Part shown: one piece after another, positions 54,949 to 64,000 of the stretch | Position numbering within the stretch: position 1 is the first letter of the stretch | Layout: each line of letters opens with the position of its first letter | Assembly: GCF_014174275.1 (NCBI RefSeq) | Contig: NZ_JABEQK010000002.1 | Coordinates: 124,001-188,000 of the forward strand | Source of the DNA: Gluconacetobacter takamatsuzukensis | Lineage (GTDB): Bacteria; Pseudomonadota; Alphaproteobacteria; Acetobacterales; Acetobacteraceae | DNA: 64,000 nt | Direction: 5' to 3' | Notes under the pieces: model-generated | Database searches by the model: none | Told to the model about the DNA's origin: nothing | What the model saw: the letters and a program-made list of their open reading frames with translations, nothing else | Made by a program: the position numbers and the translations under genes

Positions 54949-57090
54949 TCAGCGCGCCGGCGGCCGAGCGGGCTTGGCGCCGACATTCTCGGTGATGTCG
55001 GCACCCGTCTCCTGGTCGACGACGCGCATCGACAGCTTGACCTTGCCGCGATCGTCGAAGCCCAGGACCTTCACCTTGACCACGTCGCCCTGGTTGACGA
55101 CGTCGGTGGTCTTCGCCACCCGGCCCTGCGACAGTTCCGAGATATGGACCAGACCATCGCGCGCGCCCAGGAAGTTCACGAACGCACCGAAATCGGCGGT
55201 CTTGACCACCTTGCCGGTATAGATCGCGCCGATCTCGGGCTCGGCCACGATGCCGCGGATCCGCTCGATCGCCTTGGTGGCCTGCTCTTCGGCCGACGCC
55301 GCGATCATGATCGTGCCGTCGTCGTTGATATCGATCTTCGCGCCCGAATATTCAACGATCTCACGGATCACTTTACCGCCCTGGCCGATCACGTCGCGGA
55401 TCTTCTCCTTGGGCACCGTGATGGTGGTGATCTTCGGCGCGGTCGAGGACACGTCGCTGCGCCCCTCGGTCAGCGCCTTGGACATCTCGCCCAGGATGTG
55501 CAGGCGGCCGTCGCGCGCCTGGCCCAGGGCGATCTTCATGATCTCGGGCGTGATGGACGTGATCTTGATGTCCATCTGCAGCGCGGTCACGCCATGGTCG
55601 GTGCCCGCCACCTTGAAGTCCATGTCGCCGAGGTGATCCTCGTCGCCCAGGATGTCGGACAGCACGGCGAAGCCGCGATCTTCCTTGATCAGGCCCATGG
55701 CGATGCCCGCCACCGGCCGCTTCAGCGGCACGCCGGCATCCATCAGCGCCAGCGAGGTGCCGCAGACGGTCGCCATCGAGGACGAGCCGTTGCTCTCGGT
55801 GATCTCGGACACCACGCGCATGGTGTACGGGAAGGTATCCTTGCCGGGCAGCAGCGGATGGACCGCGCGCCAGGCCAGCTTGCCATGCCCGATCTCGCGC
55901 CGGCCGGGCGAGCCCATGCGACCGCACTCACCCACCGAATAGGGGGGGAAGTTGTAGTGCAGCATGAAGTTGGTGCGGTATTCGCCTTCCAGCGCGTCGA
56001 TCACCTGCTCGTCCTGGGCGGTGCCCAGGGTGGCGACCACCAGGGCCTGGGTCTCGCCACGGGTGAACAGGGCCGAGCCATGGGCGCGCGGCAGGATGCC
56101 GACTTCCGACACGATCGGGCGGACCGTCTTCAGGTCGCGACCGTCGATGCGCAGGCCGGTATCCAGCACCGCGCTGCGCACCACGTCGGCTTCCAGGTCC
56201 TTCAGGACCGGCTTGGCCGCGTTGGCATCCAGGCCTTCGGCCGTCAGCGCCGCCAGCACGGCGTCCTTCGCCGCGCCGACCTTCTTGTAGCGCGCCTGCT
56301 TCACGCGCTCCTGATACGCCTCGGCGATCGCGGCGCGGCCCAGCTCGTCGACCCGCTTGCGCAGCGCCAGTTCCTCGGCCGACGGCTCGGCCAGGTCCCA
56401 CGGCGCCTTCGCGGCCTGCTCGGCCAGCGCGATGATGGCGTCGATGACCGGCTGGAACGCTTCATGACCGAAGGTCACGGCGCCCAGCATCACCTCTTCG
56501 CTCAGCTCGGCGGCCTCGGATTCGACCATCAGCACGCCTTCCGCCGTGCCGGCGACGACCAGGTCCAGCGCGCTGGTCTTCAGCTCCGGCAGGGTCGGGT
56601 TCAGGACATAGGCACCGTCCTGGTAGCCGACGCGGCAGGCCGCGACCGGGCCGAAGAACGGAATGCCCGACAGCGTCAGCGCCGCCGAGCAGCCGATCAG
56701 CGCCGCGATCGCCGGATCGTTCTCCAGGTCGTGGCTCAGCACCGTGGCGACGACCTGCACCTCGTTGCGGAACGTCTCGGGGAACAGCGGACGGATCGGG
56801 CGGTCGATCAGGCGCGAATTCAGGACCTCGATCTCCGACGGGCGCCCTTCACGCTTGAAGAAGCCGCCCGGGATCTTGCCGGCCGCGAAGGCCTTTTCCT
56901 GGTAGTTGACCGTCAGCGGGAAGAAATCCTGGCCCGGCTTGACGCTGCGCGCGCCGACGGCGGTGCACAGCACGACCGTGTCGCCATAGGTCACGACCAC
57001 GGCGCCATCGGCCTGGCGGGCGATCTTGCCCGTCTCCAGCACCAGGGTGCGGCCGCCCCATTCGATCTCTTTGCGGTAGTAGTTGAACAT
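54949..57090 (-). CDS. pnp: Polynucleotide phosphorylase
   Basis: The 713-residue product has two RNase PH-like domains ([68 protein letters not shown]), a KH domain ([20 protein letters not shown], about 550-600) and a C-terminal S1 domain (about 620-690). It degrades RNA phosphorolytically and can polymerise NDPs. It lies downstream of rpsO with a 313-base spacer on the same strand. Confidence 0.97.
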   Translation of the reverse strand: MFNYYRKEIEWGGRTLVLETGKIARQADGAVVVTYGDTVVLCTAVGARSVKPGQDFFPLTVNYQEKAFAAGKIPGGFFKREGRPSEIEVLNSRLIDRPIRPLFPETFRNEVQVVATVLSHDLENDPAIAALIGCSAALTLSGIPFFGPVAACRVGYQDGAYVLNPTLPELKTSALDLVVAGTAEGVLMVESEAAELSEEVMLGAVTFGHEAFQPVIDAIIALAEQAAKAPWDLAEPSAEELALRKRVDELGRAAIAEAYQERVKQARYKKVGAAKDAVLAALTAEGLDANAAKPVLKDLEADVVRSAVLDTGLRIDGRDLKTVRPIVSEVGILPRAHGSALFTRGETQALVVATLGTAQDEQVIDALEGEYRTNFMLHYNFPPYSVGECGRMGSPGRREIGHGKLAWRAVHPLLPGKDTFPYTMRVVSEITESNGSSSMATVCGTSLALMDAGVPLKRPVAGIAMGLIKEDRGFAVLSDILGDEDHLGDMDFKVAGTDHGVTALQMDIKITSITPEIMKIALGQARDGRLHILGEMSKALTEGRSDVSSTAPKITTITVPKEKIRDVIGQGGKVIREIVEYSGAKIDINDDGTIMIAASAEEQATKAIERIRGIVAEPEIGAIYTGKVVKTADFGAFVNFLGARDGLVHISELSQGRVAKTTDVVNQGDVVKVKVLGFDDRGKVKLSMRVVDQETGADITENVGAKPARPPAR

Positions 57091-57403
57091 TCAGACACTC
57101 CCTGTCCGAAAGCCGCTCCAGACGGATGGGAGGGGTCCGGACAAGGGGATGAAGGACAGCGTCTCGGACGGCATGGAGCGATGACGGTGGCCCGCCAGAA
57201 CACCATGTGGCCTGAAACGCTGCGACCCGGTCCGGATGTCTCCACCGACATGGGGGCAGCGTGTGGCCCGGCCCAGGATTGGGCATCGGGCGTGGCGGCC
57301 CCGCGGCAACGGGGCGGCCATGCCACCCCGCCGGCGGAACGCACCAACGCGATCCGGCCCGTTGCCACGCATAGCGGGGCAGCGGGCCGGACCGCGCATC
57401 ATC
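57091..57403. other. rpsO-pnp intercistronic region
   Basis: This 313-base gap has no gene. It holds stem-loops on the minus-strand transcript, including an 8-bp CCGGCCCG/CGGGCCGG stem just after the rpsO stop (about 57367-57400) and a GCCCCG/CGGGGC hairpin. Such structures could be RNase III or attenuation sites, as is known for rpsO-pnp in enterobacteria; this is by analogy only. Confidence 0.4.
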
Positions 57404-57673
57404 TCAGCGGCGCAGGCCCAGGCGACCGATCACGGTCTGGTAGCGGGCCTCGTCCTTGCGCTTCAGATAGTCCAGCAGGCCGCGGCGCTTGCCGACCATC
57501 ACCAGCAGGCCGCGACGCGAATGGAAATCCTTCGCGTGGGTCTTCAGGTGCTCGGTCAGGTTCGTGATCCGCTCGGTCAGCAGGGCGACCTGGACTTCCG
57601 GCGAGCCGGTATCGGTGGCGGCGGTCTGGTATTCGCCAATCAGCGCCGTGCGGCGTTCAGCAGTAATCGACAT
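57404..57673 (-). CDS. rpsO: 30S ribosomal protein S15
   Basis: The 89-residue product has full family length and the S15 signature ([54 protein letters not shown]). It binds the central domain of 16S rRNA. ATG 57673 (MSITAERR) is chosen as the family start rather than an in-frame start four codons upstream. truB ends 24 bases before it, and pnp follows. Confidence 0.97.
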   Translation of the reverse strand: MSITAERRTALIGEYQTAATDTGSPEVQVALLTERITNLTEHLKTHAKDFHSRRGLLVMVGKRRGLLDYLKRKDEARYQTVIGRLGLRR

Positions 57674-57697
57674 CGGGTTCTCCACATTTCAATTCGG

Positions 57698-58618
57698 TTA
57701 GAGCATGCGGTCCGGGCGCAGCCAGCCATCTTCCAGCCGGCACAGCCCGATCACGCGCCCCCCGTCCATCCCCCGGACGATCCCCTGTTCGGGATCGGCG
57801 GCGTCCGGAATGCGTCCCATCAGGCCCAGCAGGCTGATCGCCTGCCCGTGCGAGAGGGACTCTGCTTCCTCGTGGGTCAAGGCCAGCGCCGGGATGTCGG
57901 CCAGCGCGGTCGCGACCGGAAGAAGCAGATCCGGTGAGGCAGGCGCGTTGTCGTCGTTTGGCGCCAGTTTGTCCAGCGGAATCGCGTCTTCCTCGGCAAA
58001 AGGGCCGACCCGCAGGCGGCGCAGGGCGACCACGTGGCCGACCGTGCCGCAGGCCCGCGCGATGTCGCGCGCCAGCGAGCGCATATAGACGCCCTTGCCC
58101 GATTCCACCTCGAAAATCGCGGTATCCTCGTCAGGCCGCGCCACCAGCTCGAACCGGTCGATCCGCGCCGGCCGGGGCGGCAGCTCGGGCGCCCTGCCGT
58201 CGCGCGCCATGTCATAGGCCCGCTCGCCCGCCACCTTGATCGCGGAATAGACGGGCGGCACCTGCATGATGTCGCCGCGAAACGCCGGCAGTGCCCGGCG
58301 GAAATCCTCGTCCGACGGCCGCACGGGCGAGGTCTCGGTCACCGCGCCGTCGGCATCGTCGGTATCCCGCCCCTCGCCCAGGCGCAGCGTGAACTGATAA
58401 CGCTTGGTTCCGTCCATGATGTAGGGCACGGTCTTGGTCGCCGCGCCGAAGGCGATGGGCAGCAGGCCGGTCGCCAGCGGGTCCAGCGTGCCGCCATGCC
58501 CCGCCTTGGCGGCATCGAACAGGCGCTTCACCCGGTTGACGACATCGGTCGACGTCATCCCCGATGGCTTGTCGATGACCAGCCAGCCATCGATCGGACG
58601 TCCGCGCTTGCGTCGCAT
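57698..58618 (-). CDS. truB: tRNA pseudouridine-55 synthase
   Basis: The 306-residue product has WLVIDKPSGMTSTDVVNRV at the N-terminus and the catalytic Asp46 in GHGGTLDPLATG, with VYSAIKVAGERAYDMAR and SGKGVYMRSLARDIA further on. It makes pseudouridine 55 in the T-loop of tRNAs. ATG 58618. It normally follows rbfA; here about 1.65 kb with an MCE gene on the other strand intervenes. Confidence 0.97.
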   Translation of the reverse strand: MRRKRGRPIDGWLVIDKPSGMTSTDVVNRVKRLFDAAKAGHGGTLDPLATGLLPIAFGAATKTVPYIMDGTKRYQFTLRLGEGRDTDDADGAVTETSPVRPSDEDFRRALPAFRGDIMQVPPVYSAIKVAGERAYDMARDGRAPELPPRPARIDRFELVARPDEDTAIFEVESGKGVYMRSLARDIARACGTVGHVVALRRLRVGPFAEEDAIPLDKLAPNDDNAPASPDLLLPVATALADIPALALTHEEAESLSHGQAISLLGLMGRIPDAADPEQGIVRGMDGGRVIGLCRLEDGWLRPDRML

Positions 58619-58790
58619 GGGGCAAAACCTTCTTGATCAGAATCCTGGAAGAGGCGTGCGTGTAGACGAGCCCTGAATGAGGAGCAATGCCGGATTGTGC
58701 CATGCCTGCTTTCCCAACAGGCCGGGACGGCCCGAATAAAGACCGCATGACCCCTCGTCTTCCCATCCGCTCCAGCCGCCCGATCCACCG

Positions 58791-59768
58791 ATGAGCCTCC
58801 ATCCGGGCCGGACCGCCGGATGGGTGGCCATCCTGTTCTTCGTCGCCGGCGGCATCGGCCTGGGCTGTGCCTTCCTGGGCTCGTTCGGCCAGTTCGGCCT
58901 GCTGGCCCGCACCGAACGGGCCGTGATCGTCTTCGACCACCCGATCGGCGGCCTGCGCGCCGGCGCGGCGGTCACGTTTCACGGCGCGATGCTGGGCCGG
59001 GTGGAACGGGTGGGCCTCGACGCCGATCCCCAGCATGCCCGGACGCTGATCCCCGTCATCGTCCGCATCCAGCCCGAACGGATTCACATGGTGCAGGCCG
59101 AAGCCGCCCTGTCGCCCCACCAGATGCTGGCCCGGCTGGTGCGGGACGGATTGCAGGCCGAACTCCACACCGCCAGCCTCGTCACCGGCCGCGTCGGCAT
59201 CGATCTCGATGTCGTCCCCGGCCCCGCCCCGCCCCCGCATCCCGGCCTGTCCGACCTGCCGGAAATCCCCGCCCACGAATCCCGCCTGGCGATCCTGCGC
59301 CGAACCCTGACCACCCTGCCGATCCACCGGATGGCAGCCGAATGGCGGCAGGCCGCGCACGAAGGTCGCAAGATCACGCAGGACCTGGATGCCAGCCTGC
59401 CCCCGGTCCGCGCCAGCGTACTCGCCACGGCATCCGCCGCACAAACGGCCGCCGCCACCGCCGCGACCGCCCGGAAGCAGCTCGAAGCCGACTGGCACAC
59501 CACCCGCACCGCCATCACCCGGGCACGGACCACGGCAAGACAGCAGGTTCACGATCGCAGCACGGAGATCCACGCCGTCACCCGCGACACAAGCGCCGCC
59601 CTTGCGGCCGCCCGACAGGTCCATTCGGACCTGAACACCCCGGATGACGCATTGAAGACCGACATGCAGGCCGCACAACGCGACATCGCCGCCGGCGGCG
59701 CCGCGCTGCATGACGCGGCGCGCACGATCCGGCATGCGCCGGGGGTGCTGTTGACGGGGGTGAGATAG
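58791..59768 (+). CDS. MCE-domain (MlaD/PqiB-like) membrane-anchored protein
   Basis: The 325-residue product has an N-terminal hydrophobic anchor (VAILFFVAGGIGLGCAFLGS), an MCE domain (about 40-140: VIVFDHPIGGLRAGAAVTFH, GAMLGRVERVGLD) and a long Ala/Thr/Arg-rich region predicted helical. MCE proteins bind lipids and form periplasmic conduits with ABC transporters. No Mla-type ATPase or permease is adjacent, so an orphan or PqiB/YebT-like role is possible. It sits on the opposite strand within the rbfA-truB cluster. Confidence 0.8.
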   Translation: MSLHPGRTAGWVAILFFVAGGIGLGCAFLGSFGQFGLLARTERAVIVFDHPIGGLRAGAAVTFHGAMLGRVERVGLDADPQHARTLIPVIVRIQPERIHMVQAEAALSPHQMLARLVRDGLQAELHTASLVTGRVGIDLDVVPGPAPPPHPGLSDLPEIPAHESRLAILRRTLTTLPIHRMAAEWRQAAHEGRKITQDLDASLPPVRASVLATASAAQTAAATAATARKQLEADWHTTRTAITRARTTARQQVHDRSTEIHAVTRDTSAALAAARQVHSDLNTPDDALKTDMQAAQRDIAAGGAALHDAARTIRHAPGVLLTGVR

Positions 59769-59773
59769 TCTTC

Positions 59774-59845
59774 GTTCTTTTTTGCAAAAAAGAACCAAAA
59801 AACTCTGATTCGTTTGGGAGTTTTTTGCAGGGGCGCGCGGTGGCG
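59774..59845 (-). repeat. Dispersed repeat family R1, copy 4 (inverted)
   Basis: It has both R1 hairpins: GTTCTTTTTT (59774-59783) with AAAAAAGAAC (59786-59795), and CAAAAAAC (59796-59803) with GTTTTTTG (59820-59827). The loop of the first is GC rather than TC. It lies just after the MCE gene stop, in a tandem rather than convergent context. Confidence 0.75.
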
Positions 59846-59924
59846 CCGTTGACGACGGCTTTGGCCTGTCGGCATTCTTTCGGGGCGTCCCGTCTCGGGA
59901 ACAGGCAAAAGTCAGGACAACCCT

Positions 59925-60098
59925 ATGTGGCGCGTATGGCAGGCCCTTCTTACGGGCATCCTGATCTTTGTTTCCCTGATCGTTCTGGACGCCCTGAACA
60001 TCTGGCCGCACTCGGTGGCCCTGAGGACGAGCCTGGTCGGCGGCCTCAGCGGCGCCATATCCTGGTGGGTCGTCAGGCAGTTCGCCCCACGCACCTGA
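59925..60098 (+). CDS. Small single-span membrane protein (57 residues)
   Basis: A 57-residue frame starts at ATG 59925 with AGGA about six bases upstream. It has one hydrophobic segment (LLTGILIFVSLIVLDAL) and a second milder one (LVGGLSGAISWWVV), with basic ends (MWRVWQ, RQFAPRT). It resembles other small uncharacterised inner-membrane proteins; no family can be named. It is bracketed by an R1 copy upstream and an R2 copy downstream. Confidence 0.5.
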   Translation: MWRVWQALLTGILIFVSLIVLDALNIWPHSVALRTSLVGGLSGAISWWVVRQFAPRT

Positions 60099-60115
60099 AG
60101 TTGTGTTTTCAGAGA

Positions 60116-60241
60116 GTTGGCAAGAATCCGGGCTCTGCCCGGACCCGGCAGGGCCTGAGGCCCTGCACCCCAATCATTCGACAACGAACGGGTTTCCAAA
60201 GGGCGACTGCCCTTTGGCGGGTTTCAGGGCAGCGCCCTGAC
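60116..60241 (+). repeat. Dispersed repeat family R2, full copy f
   Basis: It has hairpins CCGGGCTCTGCCCGG, GCAGGGCCTGAGGCCCTGC, the arms CCAAAGGGC/GCCCTTTGG and CAGGGCAGCGCCCTG. The linker is TCATTCGACAACGAACGGG. It lies between the convergent small membrane gene and rbfA, and matches copy c most closely. Confidence 0.8.
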
Positions 60242-60272
60242 CTTCATCGTCGTGACCTGCGCCGTCAGTCTC

Positions 60273-60710
60273 TCAGTCCAGATCGCGCGCAACATCCGGC
60301 TGGTTCAGCAGCGCCCGGACTTCCATCGCATAATCCAGCGCCGTATCCGGCTGGAAATGAATTTCCGGCACCACCCGCAGCCGCAGGTTACCCGACATGC
60401 GCGACCGCAGGAACGGCGAGACCCGCCGCAGTGCCGGCATCAGCGCATCGATATCGCTCCGCCCCAGGCGCGCGACGAAGGCCGTGGCGTGCTTCAGGTC
60501 GGGCGACAGCCGCACCTCGGTCACGGTGATGCGGGCATCGACCAGTTCCGGATCGCGGAATTCGGTGCGGGCGAACAGGTCCGCTAGCACGCGGCGCACT
60601 TCTTCGCCCACGCGCAACTGGCGCTGGCTGGGGCCGGATGCGGCAAGACCGGCGAGTTTCCCCGCCGGCCCTACCGTATTCACCTTCCCACGAGATGGGT
60701 TGCGGCTCAT
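60273..60710 (-). CDS. rbfA: Ribosome-binding factor A
   Basis: The 145-residue product has the RbfA KH-like pattern ([54 protein letters not shown]). It assists 30S maturation by binding near the 16S 5' end. ATG 60710 overlaps the infB stop in ATGA, so it is translated with infB. Confidence 0.95.
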   Translation of the reverse strand: MSRNPSRGKVNTVGPAGKLAGLAASGPSQRQLRVGEEVRRVLADLFARTEFRDPELVDARITVTEVRLSPDLKHATAFVARLGRSDIDALMPALRRVSPFLRSRMSGNLRLRVVPEIHFQPDTALDYAMEVRALLNQPDVARDLD

Positions 60711-63391
60711 GCGGGGACCAGTTCCATTTCGTAGCACTCGACCCGATCGCCTTCGCGCAGGTCGTTGTAGCCGGCGAAGGACAGGCCGCACTCGTAACCG
60801 CGCGCCACTTCCTTGACATCGTCCTTGAAGCGCTTGAGCTGGCTGAGGTCACCCTCGTGCACCACCACGTTGTCGCGCAGCAGGCGCACACCGCACCCGC
60901 GCTTGACCACGCCTTCGGTGACGTAGCAACCGGCAACCTTGCCCACCTTGGTGATGTCGAACACCTTGCGGATCTCGGCATACCCCAGGAACTTCTCGCG
61001 ATGCTTGGGCGCAACCTTGCCCTTGACCAGCTGCTCGACGTCGTCCGCGACCTGATAGATGATCGAGTAGTAGCGGATATCGACCCCTTCGCGCTGCGCG
61101 AGTTCGCGCGCCTGCGTCGTGGCACGGACGTTGAACGCGATGATCACCGCATCCGACGCCTTGGCCAGCTGCACGTCGCTCTCGGTGATCTGGCCCACAC
61201 TGGCCGTCAGCACCCGAACCTTGACCTCTTCATGCTCAAGCTTGAGCACCGTGGTCTGCAACGCCTCGGCCGAACCCTGGACGTCGGCCTTGATCAGCAC
61301 GGCGACTTCCTTCTGGGCACCGGCCTGGATGCGCGCCAGCATCTGGTCCAGCGTGCCGCGCGCGGCCGTCTGGCCCGCCGCCATGCGGTCCTTGATCACG
61401 CGCTGGCGGAATTCCGAGATCTCGCGGGCGCGATTCTCGTTTTCCACCACCACGAACGGCTCGCCAGCACCCGGCACGCCGGTGATGCCCAGGATCTCGA
61501 CCGGGGTCGAAGGCAGCGCCTCCTGGATCTGGCGGTTGCGGTCGTCCAGCATCGCACGGACACGGCCCCATTCGGCGCCGGCCACCACGATGTCACCACG
61601 CCGCAGCGTGCCCTTCTGCACCAGGATCGTCGCCACCGGGCCACGACCGCGATCCAGCCGGCTTTCGATCACCGAGCCCTCGGCCACCCGGTCCGGGTTG
61701 GCGCGCAGGTCCAGCACTTCCGCCTGGAGCAGGATGGCCTCTTCCAGCTTGTCCAGCCCGGTGCGCTTCAGCGCCGAGACCTCGACATCCTGGGTGTCGC
61801 CGCCCATCGATTCGACCACGATCTCGTGCGACAGCAGTTCCTGGCGCACGCGCTCGGGATTGGCACCCGGCTTGTCGCACTTGTTGATCGCAACCACGAT
61901 CGGCGCATTCGCCGCCTTGGCATGGCGGATCGCCTCGATCGTCTGCGGCATCACGCCGTCATCCGCCGCCACGACCAGCACCACCACGTCGGTCACCGAG
62001 GCACCGCGGGCACGCATGGCGGTAAACGCCTCGTGGCCCGGGGTATCGATGAAGGTGATCTTGGCGCCCGAAGGCAGGGTCACCTGGTAGGCACCGATAT
62101 GCTGCGTGATCCCGCCGGCTTCGGCCGCGGCCACGTCGGTCGTGCGCAGGGCGTCCAGCAGCGAGGTCTTGCCGTGGTCGACATGCCCCATGACCGTCAC
62201 GACGGGCGGACGCGGCAGCAGGTCTTCCGGCGTATCGTCGATGCCTTCGATCCCGATCTCGACATCGCTGTCCGCCACGCGGCGGACACGATGGCCGAAT
62301 TCCTGAATCACCAGCTCGGCGGTGTCGGCATCCAGCGACTGGGTCACGGTCGCCATCACGCCCATCTTCATCAGGGCCTTGATGACTTCGCCCTGGCGGG
62401 CCGCCATGCGGTTCGCCAGTTCCTGCACCGTGATCGTCTCGGGCAGCACGACGTCGCGCACCACGCGGACCTGGTCGGAGCGCAGGCGCTCCAGCTCGGC
62501 CTGCCGGCGCTCACGCTCGCGCTGGCGCCGGACCGAGGCCAGCGAACGCGTCTTGTCGTCGTCACCCTCGATCGCCGCCTGAACGTCGATGCGGCCCGAC
62601 CGACGGTTGTCGCTGCCCTTCTTCGCCGGCGCGCCACTCGGCTTGCGGCTGGGCACGACACCGGGGCGGCGCGGCGCACGGCGTTCTTCTTCCGTGTCGG
62701 GGCCGCGACCGGTGCGCAGGCGCAGGGTCTCGCCCTGCGGCTGGGCCGGCGTCGCGGTCTGCGGCGCGGCCGGACGGCTGGTCGTGACCGGACGGGCCGG
62801 CATGATGGCGCGTTCGGCCAGCGGGCGCAGGCGCTCCATCGGCGGGGCCAGCGTGACCTCGCCGGGGATCGGCACGGCCGAGACCACGGGCCCGGGCACC
62901 GAGGCATCGGACTGGTCCTGCACCGGCTGCGCGGCCTGTTCGGCGCGGGCACGGGCCGCCTCTTCCTGCTCGCGGGCTTCCTCCTCGGCTGCACGCCGGG
63001 CATCTTCCTCGCGCCGCCGCGCTTCCTCGGCGGCGGACAGGATCATGATCTTTTCCTGCTCGCGCCGCTCCTGCTCGCGGCGAACGGACTCGGCCCGCTG
63101 CTCCTCGAGCACGCGCTGGCGGGTGGCCAGTTCGGCGGCGGTCAGCGCGCGACCGCCATTGCCACCGCGCCCGCCCGCCCGGCCGCCACCGGACGAACCG
63201 GAGCCGCTGCCCGCGGGGGCGGGACCGGGGCCGCGCTTCTTGCGCACCTCGACCTGCACCACCTTCGAACGACCATGGCTGAAACTCTGCCGCACGGAAC
63301 CGGCGTCAACCGTCCGTCCGACCTCCCTCCGGCCCGCCGGCCGCAGGGACAAGCGTCCCTTACCCTGATCCTGATCGTTGCCTTCGCTCAT
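60707..63391 (-). CDS. infB: Translation initiation factor IF-2
   Basis: The 894-residue product has a long charged N-terminal region ([24 protein letters not shown]), then IF-2 G domain with [14 protein letters not shown] (about residue 400), [15 protein letters not shown] and [13 protein letters not shown], followed by the C-terminal beta-barrel and fMet-tRNA binding region. It brings fMet-tRNA to the ribosome. It starts at ATG 63391, 13 bases after the upstream ylxR-like stop, and overlaps rbfA. Confidence 0.97.
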   Translation of the reverse strand: MSEGNDQDQGKGRLSLRPAGRREVGRTVDAGSVRQSFSHGRSKVVQVEVRKKRGPGPAPAGSGSGSSGGGRAGGRGGNGGRALTAAELATRQRVLEEQRAESVRREQERREQEKIMILSAAEEARRREEDARRAAEEEAREQEEAARARAEQAAQPVQDQSDASVPGPVVSAVPIPGEVTLAPPMERLRPLAERAIMPARPVTTSRPAAPQTATPAQPQGETLRLRTGRGPDTEEERRAPRRPGVVPSRKPSGAPAKKGSDNRRSGRIDVQAAIEGDDDKTRSLASVRRQRERERRQAELERLRSDQVRVVRDVVLPETITVQELANRMAARQGEVIKALMKMGVMATVTQSLDADTAELVIQEFGHRVRRVADSDVEIGIEGIDDTPEDLLPRPPVVTVMGHVDHGKTSLLDALRTTDVAAAEAGGITQHIGAYQVTLPSGAKITFIDTPGHEAFTAMRARGASVTDVVVLVVAADDGVMPQTIEAIRHAKAANAPIVVAINKCDKPGANPERVRQELLSHEIVVESMGGDTQDVEVSALKRTGLDKLEEAILLQAEVLDLRANPDRVAEGSVIESRLDRGRGPVATILVQKGTLRRGDIVVAGAEWGRVRAMLDDRNRQIQEALPSTPVEILGITGVPGAGEPFVVVENENRAREISEFRQRVIKDRMAAGQTAARGTLDQMLARIQAGAQKEVAVLIKADVQGSAEALQTTVLKLEHEEVKVRVLTASVGQITESDVQLAKASDAVIIAFNVRATTQARELAQREGVDIRYYSIIYQVADDVEQLVKGKVAPKHREKFLGYAEIRKVFDITKVGKVAGCYVTEGVVKRGCGVRLLRDNVVVHEGDLSQLKRFKDDVKEVARGYECGLSFAGYNDLREGDRVECYEMELVPA

Positions 63392-63403
63392 GTACCCGCC
63401 TGT

Positions 63404-64000
63404 TCACCCAAGTTCGCCGGATTGGTCCGACGAACCCGGAACCGCCCTGCCGGACAGCCCCGCAAAACGTTCACTATCGATGCGGACGCGCCGTGCCAGT
63501 TCGCCACGCGACATCGCCGCATGCACGACATGGTCACGGCCGAATGCCGCCCCCAGACCCGCCGCCGTAGGAACAACCGCTATCGGCAGATCCCGTGCGC
63601 CGGACAATAACCTCGTCCTCTCGTCAGGGCTGCCGTCCTCGGCCTGGATTACCAGACCGGCGCGACCGCCCTCTATCCATTCCCGCACCTTGACGAAACC
63701 GTATGTCACCTGACCGGCCCGTCGTGCGAGTCCCACCGTCTCCAGTATCCGGCGCACCAGGCCGGCCTCCAGGATCTTGTCCAGGTCGGGCGGAACAACG
63801 ACCTGACCGCGGGCGGCGCGTGAGAACGCCCCCCGTGTCCGCGCCGTTTCTAGCACATCCCGCCGCGCGCTCAACCAGATTCCCCGTCCGGGCAGACGCG
63901 CGGAAAGATCGGGTGTCACAACCCGGTCGGGCGAGATCACGAAACGCAGCATCGTCTCGGGCGCCGCACGCTCCCGCGTGACGATGCAGCGACGGAGAGG
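63404..64000 (-). CDS. YlxR/DUF448-type RNA-binding protein with L7Ae-like domain (5' truncated by window edge)
   Basis: The visible 198 residues start in RRCIVTRERAAPETMLRF, the conserved YlxR motif, followed by LPGRGIWLSARR. From about residue 95 a second region (LETVGLARRAGQVTYGFVKV, GLVIQAEDGSPDERTRLLS) resembles the L7Ae-like RNA-binding fold. Fusion of the two is common in alphaproteobacteria between nusA and infB. The true start lies beyond the window. Confidence 0.88.
   Translation of the reverse strand, partial: PLRRCIVTRERAAPETMLRFVISPDRVVTPDLSARLPGRGIWLSARRDVLETARTRGAFSRAARGQVVVPPDLDKILEAGLVRRILETVGLARRAGQVTYGFVKVREWIEGGRAGLVIQAEDGSPDERTRLLSGARDLPIAVVPTAAGLGAAFGRDHVVHAAMSRGELARRVRIDSERFAGLSGRAVPGSSDQSGELG

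Noticed and set aside
60638-63610. A very long plus-strand open frame across infB
   Set aside because: It is the antisense of a clear IF-2 gene. High GC produces long stop-free antisense frames throughout this window.

Overview
The window is high-GC, gene-dense alphaproteobacterial chromosome, most likely from an acetic acid bacterium of the family Acetobacteraceae. A complete 2-oxoglutarate dehydrogenase operon and a complete sdhCDAB operon argue for a Gluconacetobacter/Komagataeibacter/Acetobacter-type organism rather than Gluconobacter. The MucR and alphaproteobacterial Fur/Mur regulators, OlsB, and the mrcA-prfB and infB-rbfA arrangements fit the same assignment. This is inferred from gene content; no 16S rRNA or tRNA gene was found.

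Layout. 1-6500: ybaK-type deacylase, a Skp/OmpH-like chaperone, small secreted and HTH proteins, a lipoprotein, xseA and purD. About 6600-9830: an AT-rich accessory island holding a retron, made of a phosphoribosyltransferase-like/winged-helix effector, a structured non-coding RNA and a reverse transcriptase. 9836-18208: phnA/yjdM, the odhA-odhB-lpd operon and zapE. 18341-28153: small metabolic and secreted proteins, zwf, asd, sdhCDAB and a dual-specificity phosphatase. 28403-35259: xre, lnt, olsB, fur, mucR, a TusA-like gene, rimI, tsaB, a RutE-like nitroreductase and an Nfu-type Fe-S carrier. 35594-39182: a beta-propeller protein and a two-component system. 39351-43432: the tonB-exbB-exbD-exbD-TPR operon. 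44019-53342: prfB with its programmed frameshift, PBP1A, an aldo/keto reductase, hrcA, rph, rdgB and a GT39-like membrane protein. 53416-64000: a nitronate monooxygenase, then the translation/RNA group pnp, rpsO, truB, an MCE-domain gene, rbfA, infB and a ylxR-like gene cut by the right edge.

How the genes work together. odhA/odhB/lpd and sdhCDAB encode consecutive TCA-cycle steps, and zwf feeds NADPH from glucose-6-phosphate. TonB/ExbB/ExbD energises outer-membrane import. lnt and olsB modify the envelope. The pnp-rpsO-truB and rbfA-infB-ylxR genes form the usual ribosome and RNA-turnover cluster.

The most interesting signals are (1) the retron; (2) a pair of 163-bp elements (2941-3103 and 38208-38370) that share a 44-nt core at the same internal offset, while their flanking stems differ in sequence but keep their base pairing; (3) two other dispersed palindromic repeat families, one found only between convergent genes; and (4) the prfB +1 frameshift site. 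Apart from these repeats and the retron, the region looks like ordinary core genome.
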